A stretch of 7,748 nt of DNA, from NCBI GenBank assembly GCA_047639575.1, contig JBLIOB010000204.1, positions 1 to 7,748 of the forward strand. Direction: 5' to 3'. The position numbers were made by a program, and so were the translations under genes. How positions within the stretch are numbered: position 1 is the first letter of the stretch; the number at the start of each line of letters is the position of its first letter. The notes under the pieces are model-generated. The model was given only the letters and a program-made list of their open reading frames with translations, made no database searches and was not told where the DNA came from. Below are positions 1-5,525 of the stretch, one piece after another. This DNA is from JBLIOB01 sp047639575 (lineage in GTDB: Bacteria > Bacteroidota > Bacteroidia > Flavobacteriales_D > Parvicellaceae).

Positions 1-1019
1 TTACTTGGAATAAAGAACTTGCTTTGGCAATTTTCAAGTACCCAAGCGGTGCTTGACCAATCTTGTTGAATGACCGTTCCACTAACAAAATGGGGTACGT
101 TTTTCAAGTTTACTTGGTCCGTACTTGTACCAGTGTGAATTAATCTGTAGCCATCGTATGACAGTTGGTAAAATAATCCATCAATAATATTAATACCTGT
201 TGACTGAATAAAAATTCCTGCTTTTTTCGGTTTATGCTCTAAGTGAAAATTTTTAAGTTCAAACATTCTAACTGTAGTACTCGTTAATCTATCCACATAC
301 ACAGAGTAATCAACTTCCTTTGACCCTTCTGAAATGGCATTACTAATAAGAATACCCCCAGATCCTAGCACCTTAAAACAAGTTTCAGCACCATCTCTCG
401 CAAACACCCTGCATCTATCAATAACGCTGCTATTAGATTGCGAATTATTGTTATTTCCGCCCCAATCTTTTCCTGTTCTTAAAACATAATTATCCTTATA
501 AGCTGCCAACGAATTACAATGATTTATTGAAGTTGATAGTCCAAACTGAATATCTATTGCAGCTTCTTTTTGAGACTGGAAATTGCATCTATTGATGCTC
601 GATTGATAGGTGGCTCCAAGATTGATTCCTTTACTTCCAGCGATGAATGTGATGTCATTTATGGTAAACCGCGTTGACATCATTTTACTCAATGCTTCTT
701 TTTGATTTTTCGGAATTCTGTTGAAAATATAGACAGAATCAACTTTTGCATAAAGGGTAGCTCCATTTCCGTTAATAACGAATATTCTTCTTCCTTTAGT
801 TGCATAACGGGGCAACTCAGCACAACTTTTAAACGAATAGGTTTTAGACCCGACCAAATCCATACTTCCATGACCAGCTTTATCCATTGCTTCAAAGCAA
901 GCAGTAAACGCCTTACCCCAGTCACCTTTATAAGATTCTTTATAATAGTCTTCAACTTTAAATTGAGCACAGACTGAGATGCTCAGACTTAGTATCCCGA
1001 GTAAAAATAAATTTTTCAT
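1..1019 (-). CDS. Secreted right-handed beta-helix (pectate-lyase-fold) protein, C-terminus cut by window edge
   Basis: Reading leftwards from an ATG at 1019 gives 339 codons with no stop before the window edge, so the C-terminus is missing. Residues 1-18 form a signal peptide: Lys2, a hydrophobic stretch (residues 4-16), then a likely signal peptidase I site after VCA, before Gln19. The Cys at 17 lacks a proper lipobox, so I do not call a lipoprotein. Residues 30-65 look like the opening of pectate-lyase-3/GH28-type folds (GDWGKAFTACFEAMDKAG, then a strand ending in KTYSF), followed by INGNGATLY at 82-90. From about 118 on, short strands recur about every 20-25 residues (INDITF, INLG, INRCNF, IDIQF, INHCNS, VIDRCRVF), as expected of parallel beta-helix coils. 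Residues 188-198 form an Asn/Ser-rich loop. No catalytic residues could be assigned; it may be a carbohydrate-active enzyme or only a surface beta-helix. It starts 19 bases after clpX with no terminator between. Confidence 0.8.
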   Translation of the reverse strand, partial: MKNLFLLGILSLSISVCAQFKVEDYYKESYKGDWGKAFTACFEAMDKAGHGSMDLVGSKTYSFKSCAELPRYATKGRRIFVINGNGATLYAKVDSVYIFNRIPKNQKEALSKMMSTRFTINDITFIAGSKGINLGATYQSSINRCNFQSQKEAAIDIQFGLSTSINHCNSLAAYKDNYVLRTGKDWGGNNNNSQSNSSVIDRCRVFARDGAETCFKVLGSGGILISNAISEGSKEVDYSVYVDRLTSTTVRMFELKNFHLEHKPKKAGIFIQSTGINIIDGLFYQLSYDGYRLIHTGTSTDQVNLKNVPHFVSGTVIQQDWSSTAWVLENCQSKFFIPS

Positions 1020-1038
1020 GAAAATTGAATTACGAATA

Positions 1039-2271
1039 TTATGCCACTTTCAGGGTGCTGATCTTCGATTTGCCAAATTTCTCTTCGGCATATTTTAATG
1101 TTAGTTCAAAAGTCTTTATCTCTTCTTGTGAAGGTAGTTCAAACATTGCATCGTTAAGAATCGCTTCACATATTGATCGTAAGCCTCTTGCACCTAGTTT
1201 GAATTCTAAAGCTTTTTCTACAATAAAATCAAAAACATCTTCATTGAATTTCAGCGCAACATTATCTATTTCAAACAGCTTTTCGTATTGTTTTACTAAC
1301 GAATTTTTAGGTTCAGTCAATATTCTTTTAAGCGTTGCGTGATCTAATGGGTTTAAATATGTAAGTACCGGAAAACGTCCAATTAACTCTGGAATCAAAC
1401 CGTAATTTTTAAGATCCTGAGGATTAACGTATTTCAAAAGATTATCGTCATCCTGCTGATCTTCTTTATCAGTACTAAATCCAATCGCGTTAATGTTAAT
1501 TCTTCGTTCAATTAATTTCTCAATTCCCGAAAAGGCTCCACCACAAACAAAAAGGATGTTTTTGGTATTTACCTGAATCATTTTTTGTTCTGGGTGCTTT
1601 CTTCCTCCTTGAGGTGGAACGTTAACTGTTGCTCCTTCTAATAATTTTAAAAGTGCTTGTTGCACCCCTTCACCAGATACATCTCTTGTAATGGATGGGT
1701 TATCTGATTTCCGCGCAACTTTATCAATTTCATCAATAAATACGATGCCTCTTTCGGCCGAAGTAACATCATAATCTGCGGCCTGCAATAATCTAGAAAG
1801 GATACTTTCTACATCTTCGCCAACGTAACCTGCTTCCGTCAAAACAGTGGCATCGGCTATACAAAACGGAACATTTAACATTTTAGCGATGGTTCTAGCT
1901 AATAACGTTTTACCAGTACCAGTTCTTCCTATAAGGACAACATTTGACTTTTCAATCTCAACATCATCGTCTTCCTCTTTTCGGAGTAATCTTTTATAAT
2001 GATTATATACAGCAACAGATAATACTCTTTTCGCATTGCTTTGACCAATTACATATTGATCAAGATGTTCTTTGATTTCAATAGGCTTTAATAGCGTAAG
2101 TGAAGTTTCAAGAGCTGAATCCGTTTTATGGGTTACTTCCTCTTGAACAATTTGATTTGCTTGACTGATACAACTATCACAGATATGACCTGTAATACCA
2201 GCAATTAGCACATTAGTATCCTTCTTATGTCTCCCACAGAAGGAGCATCTTATATCTTCTTTTTCCGCCAT
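1039..2271 (-). CDS. clpX: ATP-dependent Clp protease ATP-binding subunit ClpX
   Basis: AAA+ unfoldase of the cytoplasmic ClpXP protease; a hexamer recognises tagged proteins, unfolds them with ATP and threads them into ClpP. The 410-residue protein is complete and close to the usual length. An N-terminal zinc-binding dimerisation domain has Cys9, Cys12, Cys31 and Cys34. Walker A is GRTGTGKT at 115-122, with Arg where E. coli has Pro; Walker B is VFIDE at 177-181. The pore loop GYVGED lies at 148-153 and the RKH loop at 224-226. The ClpP-docking loop IGF is at 263-265, the arginine finger is Arg299 in LIGRF, and sensor 2 is GARG at 360-363. All functional elements are present, so it should be active with the ClpP encoded just upstream. 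An intrinsic terminator lies between clpP and clpX. A -7-like TATTTTTG sits 7 bases before the ATG. No Shine-Dalgarno is seen. Confidence 0.98.
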   Translation of the reverse strand: MAEKEDIRCSFCGRHKKDTNVLIAGITGHICDSCISQANQIVQEEVTHKTDSALETSLTLLKPIEIKEHLDQYVIGQSNAKRVLSVAVYNHYKRLLRKEEDDDVEIEKSNVVLIGRTGTGKTLLARTIAKMLNVPFCIADATVLTEAGYVGEDVESILSRLLQAADYDVTSAERGIVFIDEIDKVARKSDNPSITRDVSGEGVQQALLKLLEGATVNVPPQGGRKHPEQKMIQVNTKNILFVCGGAFSGIEKLIERRININAIGFSTDKEDQQDDDNLLKYVNPQDLKNYGLIPELIGRFPVLTYLNPLDHATLKRILTEPKNSLVKQYEKLFEIDNVALKFNEDVFDFIVEKALEFKLGARGLRSICEAILNDAMFELPSQEEIKTFELTLKYAEEKFGKSKISTLKVA

Positions 2272-2278
2272 TAGTATG

Positions 2279-2286
2279 CAAAAATA
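2279..2286 (-). promoter_or_regulatory. Possible -7 promoter element of clpX (TATTTTTG)
   Basis: The minus strand reads TATTTTTG, a full match to the Bacteroidota -7 consensus TAnnTTTG, ending 7 bases before the clpX ATG. No good -33 TTG/TTTG is found 19-21 bases upstream; that stretch is the arm of the clpP terminator hairpin. If real, it would give a leader of only a few bases. The match may be chance in a T-rich terminator tail. Confidence 0.3.
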
Positions 2287-2290
2287 CGAA

Positions 2291-2326
2291 AAACAAACCG
2301 TCTTCCTGTTACATTAGGAAGACGGT
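2291..2326 (-). terminator. Intrinsic terminator downstream of clpP
   Basis: A perfect 11-bp stem (ACCGTCTTCCT at 2316-2326 pairing with AGGAAGACGGT at 2297-2307 as read on the minus strand) encloses an 8-base loop. It is followed on the minus strand by TTTGTTTTTCG. The flanking AACAAA (2330-2335) and TTTGTT (2292-2297) can lengthen the pairing past a small bulge. It lies 30 bases after the clpP stop and ends just before clpX, so clpX needs readthrough or its own promoter. Confidence 0.88.
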
Positions 2327-2355
2327 GTCTTTGTTAAACAGTGTGTTGTAAATGA

Positions 2356-3048
2356 TTATTTACCTTTTGGATTTCGAGATAACACTTCATCGATCATACC
2401 GTATGCCTTTGCTTCTTCAGCAATCATCCAATAATCTCGATCAGAATCTTCCCATACCTTATCATAGGTTTGTCCTGAGTGAGTCGCTATAATGTCATAT
2501 AGTTCTTTTTTCAGTTTTTGAATCTCTTTTGCAGTGATTTCAATATCTGAAGCTTGCCCCGAAGCTCCACCTAGCGGTTGATGTATCATCACACGCGAGT
2601 GTTTCAGTGCAGTTCTTTTACCTGCAGTACCTGCACATAATAGAACAGCTCCCATTGAAGCAGCCATACCCGTACAAATTGTTGCAACATCTGGACCAAT
2701 GTATTGCATTGTGTCATAGATACCTAAACCAGCGTAAACCGATCCCCCAGGAGAGTTAAGGTAAATTTGAATATCCTTCTTCGGATCTACTGACTCCAAA
2801 AATAATAATTGAGCTTGAATAATGTTAGCGATATAATCATCTATTCCTGTTCCCAAGAAAATAATTCGATCTGCCATTAACCTAGAGAATACATCTACTT
2901 CCCTAAAAGGCATTTGCCGTTCTTCAATTACCGTTCTTGTCATGTCCTCCATGCCTCCATAGGCATGAGACATATACTTATCATAGCTTGTGCTACTTAT
3001 TCCTTGATGCTTGGTAGCATACTTTCTAAATTCATCTCCAAAGTTCAT
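2356..3048 (-). CDS. clpP: ATP-dependent Clp protease proteolytic subunit ClpP
   Basis: Self-compartmentalised serine peptidase; two stacked heptamers form the degradation chamber fed by ClpX (or another Clp ATPase). The 230-residue protein has a complete catalytic triad: Ser131 in GMAASMGA, His156 in MIHQPLGG, and Asp205 in DSDRDYW, placed by aligning the C-terminus with E. coli Asp185. The oxyanion-hole glycines are in NSPGGSVYAG (98-107). The first 35-40 residues (MNFGDEFRKYATKHQGIS onward) are an extension typical of flavobacterial ClpP and may be removed as a propeptide. The processing-region motif VIEERQ is at 40-45. It lies between tig and clpX, each gap holding a terminator, so it is probably its own transcription unit. 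A clear promoter was not found in the 177-base gap upstream, only an imperfect TATATTTA. Confidence 0.98.
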   Translation of the reverse strand: MNFGDEFRKYATKHQGISSTSYDKYMSHAYGGMEDMTRTVIEERQMPFREVDVFSRLMADRIIFLGTGIDDYIANIIQAQLLFLESVDPKKDIQIYLNSPGGSVYAGLGIYDTMQYIGPDVATICTGMAASMGAVLLCAGTAGKRTALKHSRVMIHQPLGGASGQASDIEITAKEIQKLKKELYDIIATHSGQTYDKVWEDSDRDYWMIAEEAKAYGMIDEVLSRNPKGK

Positions 3049-3143
3049 TTCAACTTGTATTTATAAGTTAATACAACAAATCCACGTGATTTATTGTTCA
3101 GATTCGTTGTTGACTTTAAATATAGTATTAATTCCAAGTCATA

Positions 3144-3159
3144 GTTCAGGAAAATGAAC
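3144..3159. promoter_or_regulatory. Small dyad GTTCA-N6-TGAAC in the tig-clpP gap
   Basis: Two exact 5-base inverted arms (3144-3148 and 3155-3159) around GGAAAA lie directly after the tig terminator U-tract, about 95 bases upstream of the clpP start. Another GTTCA lies at 3097-3101. A short dyad like this can arise by chance; it is noted as a possible protein-binding site in the clpP control region. It is not a CIRCE element. Confidence 0.2.
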
Positions 3160-3166
3160 AGAACAT

Positions 3167-3198
3167 AAAAAAAGGCCCTTATCAAATGATAAGAGCCT
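3167..3198 (-). terminator. Intrinsic terminator downstream of tig
   Basis: As RNA from the minus strand, an 11-bp stem (AGGCTCTTATC with GATAAGGGCCT, including one U-G wobble) encloses a 4-base loop and is followed directly by seven U residues (3173 down to 3167). It begins 27 bases after the tig stop. It is the most canonical terminator in the window. Confidence 0.93.
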
Positions 3199-3225
3199 CA
3201 ATAAGTACAAAACCAGAATTATTAT

Positions 3226-4581
3226 TTAAACAGCTGTAGCAACTTTCACAAAGTCTTCATAGCTCATTTCTTTTTCATTAATCTTCATGTTTTCTTTTGC
3301 AAAATCAACGATTTTTCGCTCATAAATAGCTTCATACACCTTTTTAGCTTCATCCTGATTCTCCAATACTTTAACTGCGCTTTCCGCTAGCATTTCCTCT
3401 TCAGGAGCCGGCATACCGTACTGAGCATATTGCTGAATTAAAAGACCTTTTGTGTATTCAACAACTTCTTCTTGCTCTACTTTTAAATCATTGTCTGCAA
3501 TGATCTTGTTTTCGATCAATTGCCATTTCAATTGCTTAGAATATTGCTCATATTCTTCTTCAATTTGCTCTGCAGTTACTTCATTCTCATTAGAAGCTTG
3601 AATCCATCTTTTCAAAAATTTATCCGGAAGGCTTAATTTTAATTTCTTAATCAAACTGTCAGACAAATCTCTTTTAAATACTTTGTCGGAGTCTTTGTTG
3701 AACATGGAAGCCATTTCTTCTTTGATTTTATTTCTAAAATCTTCTTCCGTTGTTACATTCCCTTCTCCGTATATTTTATCAAACAACTGAACGTTAACCG
3801 CTGCTGGTTGCATTCTCTTGATTTCAGTAACTGTGTACTGAAATTCATTCGAAATACCTTCAAGACCATCTTTCGTAATACCTAGCATTGCAGCCTTATC
3901 GGCTTCTCCTTTAGAAACATCATCTGGATTTAACACTAAAGAATCGCCTACCTTCATTCCAGTAAGCTTCTTTTGCATTTTCTTGTCATCCAACATTTCT
4001 ACTGAAATAGTAGATGTATGTAAAATACCTCCTTCTTTATCAGCGCCATTCCCATCCAGTTCCTTAAAAGCACCTAATAACATGTCTTTATCTTCCGATA
4101 AATCTGCTGGTACTAATTTGCCATATCTTTTAGCAAAGTCTTCAATTTGTTGGTTTACAACCGTTTCATCAACAATCACTTTGTGATAGGTAACCTTATC
4201 TTTCTTTGAAAGCTTAACGTCAAAAGCCGGTGCTAAACCAATTTCATAAGTGAATTCCATATCTGCTGGATTCTCCCAATCAACTTGGTTTTCTGGATCA
4301 TCTTTCGGCATTGGATTACCTAGAATATCTACTTTATTGTCTGTGATGTGCTCGTAAAGCGCATTATTTATCGCTTTATTCACTTCTTCAGCAACTACAG
4401 AAGGACCATATTTTTTCTTGATCAACCCCATTGGCACTTTCCCTGTTCTAAAACCAGGAATGTTAGCTTGCTTTCTATAATTCTTTAATGTCTCATCCAC
4501 TTTTTCGCTATAGTCCTCAGGGCCTATCTTCACACGAAGTAGTGCATTCAAATCATCAATCTTTTCTTGTTTAATATCCAT
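3226..4581 (-). CDS. tig: Trigger factor (ribosome-associated chaperone)
   Basis: Chaperone that docks near the ribosomal exit tunnel on protein L23 and shields nascent chains. I chose the ATG at 4581, giving 451 residues; a GTG directly before it (4584) is possible. With the ATG the ribosome-binding signature GFRTGKVP falls at residues 43-50, the same numbers as in E. coli, which supports this start. The N-terminal domain (about 1-115) is well conserved. The middle region (about 145-245) sits where the FKBP-type PPIase domain is expected, but I could not recognise FKBP active-site residues, as is common in Bacteroidota. The remainder is the helical, Glu/Lys-rich C-terminal substrate-binding domain. 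tRNA-Leu lies upstream, separated by a hairpin terminator, with no clear tig promoter in the 65-base gap. A strong terminator follows. Together with clpP and clpX it forms the conserved tig-clpP-clpX order. Confidence 0.96.
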   Translation of the reverse strand: MDIKQEKIDDLNALLRVKIGPEDYSEKVDETLKNYRKQANIPGFRTGKVPMGLIKKKYGPSVVAEEVNKAINNALYEHITDNKVDILGNPMPKDDPENQVDWENPADMEFTYEIGLAPAFDVKLSKKDKVTYHKVIVDETVVNQQIEDFAKRYGKLVPADLSEDKDMLLGAFKELDGNGADKEGGILHTSTISVEMLDDKKMQKKLTGMKVGDSLVLNPDDVSKGEADKAAMLGITKDGLEGISNEFQYTVTEIKRMQPAAVNVQLFDKIYGEGNVTTEEDFRNKIKEEMASMFNKDSDKVFKRDLSDSLIKKLKLSLPDKFLKRWIQASNENEVTAEQIEEEYEQYSKQLKWQLIENKIIADNDLKVEQEEVVEYTKGLLIQQYAQYGMPAPEEEMLAESAVKVLENQDEAKKVYEAIYERKIVDFAKENMKINEKEMSYEDFVKVATAV

Positions 4582-4602
4582 CACAATGAAATTATTTAAA
4601 CT

Positions 4603-4636
4603 AAAAATGGTATCCCGTTATCCAGGATACCATTTT
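4603..4636 (-). terminator. Intrinsic terminator after tRNA-Leu (possibly bidirectional)
   Basis: A perfect 12-bp stem, GGTATCC flanked by A/T runs (4604-4615 with 4625-4636), encloses a 9-base loop. On the minus strand it ends in TTTTTAG, giving a U-tract; the symmetric A/T ends mean it could also act in the other direction. It starts 12 bases after the tRNA 3' end and ends 22 bases before the tig ATG, so it separates tRNA-Leu transcription from tig. Confidence 0.85.
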
Positions 4637-4648
4637 GATTTTGTAAAG

Positions 4649-4730
4649 TGCGGATGAAGGGAGTCGAACCCATACACCTTGCGGCACTAGATCCTAAGTC
4701 TAGCATGTCTACCAGTTCCATCACATCCGC
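4649..4730 (-). tRNA. tRNA-Leu, anticodon UAG (reads CUA/CUN)
   Basis: The minus strand folds as a class II tRNA. The acceptor arms are GCGGATG and CATCCGC (7 bp) and the discriminator base A73 is at 4649. The D-arm contains TGGTAGAC. The anticodon arm is CTAGA-CTTAGGA-TCTAG, with TAG at the anticodon position. A long variable arm (TGCCGCAAGGTGT) and the T-loop TTCGACT follow. The long variable arm, A73 and anticodon UAG identify leucine. CCA is not encoded (CTTT follows). The T-stem (ATGGG/CCCTT) has one U-U mismatch at its second pair; the rest of the fold is sound. The tRNA has its own promoter upstream and its own terminator downstream. Confidence 0.96.
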
Positions 4731-4772
4731 AGTATTTCAATCCTTAAAAGCCCGTTGGCCGTAAAAGGACTG

Positions 4773-4802
4773 CAAAGATATTTAATTTTTAAATAAAAGA
4801 AA
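4773..4802 (-). promoter_or_regulatory. Promoter of tRNA-Leu (-33 TTTC, -7 TATCTTTG)
   Basis: On the minus strand TATCTTTG (4780 down to 4773) is a perfect match to the Bacteroidota -7 consensus TAnnTTTG. The -33 position, 18 bases upstream, reads TTTC (4802-4799), one base off TTTG. Transcription would start about 35-40 bases before the mature tRNA 5' end, leaving a leader for RNase P to remove. Confidence 0.72.
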
Positions 4803-4833
4803 TTATTTTGGGTGATTTCTTATAGACTTTAAA

Positions 4834-4851
4834 ATAACTTATTACGGTTAT
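4834..4851. promoter_or_regulatory. Putative operator 1 of the satD operon (ATAAC-N8-GTTAT)
   Basis: The element reads ATAACTTATTACGGTTAT, with exact 5-base inverted arms around an 8-base spacer. It recurs 28 bases downstream with two differences in 18 positions. Its right arm overlaps the -7 element of the satD promoter, so a bound protein would block RNA polymerase. The downstream gene encodes a HTH protein, the obvious candidate binder; this is inference. Confidence 0.55.
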
Positions 4852-4856
4852 ATTTG
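4849..4856 (+). promoter_or_regulatory. -7 promoter element of the satD-DUF3307 operon (TATATTTG)
   Basis: TATATTTG fully matches the Bacteroidota -7 consensus TAnnTTTG. The -33 region is poor (TTTA at 4828-4831, 17 bases upstream), which is common for regulated promoters. The expected start of transcription is near 4860-4863, leaving a leader of about 50 bases to the ATG at 4913. The element is embedded between the two putative operators. Confidence 0.6.
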
Positions 4857-4861
4857 CCATT

Positions 4862-4879
4862 ATAACTTATTTTGGTTAT
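4862..4879. promoter_or_regulatory. Putative operator 2 of the satD operon (ATAAC-N8-GTTAT)
   Basis: ATAACTTATTTTGGTTAT is the second copy of the 18-bp element at 4834, with the same 5-base arms and only two spacer bases changed. It sits on the expected transcription start. The match extends slightly beyond the arms (TATT and TTTT follow), so it can also be read as a 21-base direct repeat. The centre-to-centre distance to copy 1 is 28 bp. Confidence 0.55.
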
Positions 4880-4912
4880 TTTTAATGATATAATTGAATT
4901 AAGGAATAATCA

Positions 4913-5524
4913 ATGATTGCGATCATCACAGGAGATATAGTTAATTCTCAGAAAATAGTATCTCCTCATCTATATCTAAACGAGCTGACTTCGGCACTTT
5001 CTAAATTCGGCTCCTCGCCTATGGACTGGCAGATATATAGAGGTGATGAATTTCAACTGCAATTGAAGCACCCAGAAGAAGCCTTTAAAGCAGCGATTTA
5101 CATAAAATCATGCATCAAATCCTTGCCAAACCTAGATCTTCGGATGGCAATTGGGATTGGCTCAAATAACTACAAGACAGACCAGCTAATAAAAGCAAAT
5201 GGAGAAGCCTTTGTTTACTCCGGAGGTTTATTGGATAAATTAAAAAAAAACAAAACGAGATTAGCTATAAAAACAAATAATGACCGATTTAACCACATTG
5301 TTAACTTGATCTTTCAACTACTATCTCGCGAAACCGATAATTGGAGTACTAACCAGGCAAATCTTGTGAAAAAGTTAATTGAAAACGAAAATCAATCACA
5401 AGACGAACTGGCCGTAATTATGGGAATAAGTCAACCGGCTATAAGTAAAGGCTTACATCGCTCAGCGTTCCACCATATAGTTTCATCCGACAATTTATAC
5501 AGAAGCGAACTCAAACTCATTTAA
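4913..5524 (+). CDS. SatD family protein: cyclase-like N-terminal domain plus C-terminal helix-turn-helix
   Basis: A 203-residue cytoplasmic protein whose sequence recalls the SatD family (named after satD of the Streptococcus mutans sat operon, linked to acid tolerance); biochemical role unknown. The N-terminal domain has ITGDIVNS at 5-12, YRGDEFQL at 42-49, LRMAIGIG at 76-83 and NGEAFVYSGG at 96-105. This is the motif order of class III nucleotidyl cyclases and GGDEF domains, with Asp8 and Asp45 at the two metal-ligand positions. The Asn and Arg of the cyclase VNxAAR motif are replaced (Val, Gly), arguing against catalysis; this comparison is my inference. Residues 162-183 (QDELAVIMGISQPAISKGL) form a clear helix-turn-helix. 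One base separates it from the DUF3307 gene, so the two are translationally coupled. Two 18-bp dyads overlap its promoter, suggesting autoregulation. Confidence 0.85.
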   Translation: MIAIITGDIVNSQKIVSPHLYLNELTSALSKFGSSPMDWQIYRGDEFQLQLKHPEEAFKAAIYIKSCIKSLPNLDLRMAIGIGSNNYKTDQLIKANGEAFVYSGGLLDKLKKNKTRLAIKTNNDRFNHIVNLIFQLLSRETDNWSTNQANLVKKLIENENQSQDELAVIMGISQPAISKGLHRSAFHHIVSSDNLYRSELKLI

Positions 5525-5525
5525 A

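Noticed and set aside
689..977. Open frames of about 90 codons, on both strands, inside the left-edge gene
   Set aside because: They overlap the beta-helix frame, have no family resemblance or upstream signals, and the beta-helix frame explains the region with a signal peptide and regular repeats.
1025..1342. Plus-strand open frame of 105 codons antisense to clpX
   Set aside because: It is a shadow of the conserved clpX C-terminus and has no independent protein-like features.
3983..4186. Plus-strand open frame of 67 codons antisense to tig
   Set aside because: It is a shadow of the trigger factor frame, Ser/Leu-rich in the way antisense translations are.
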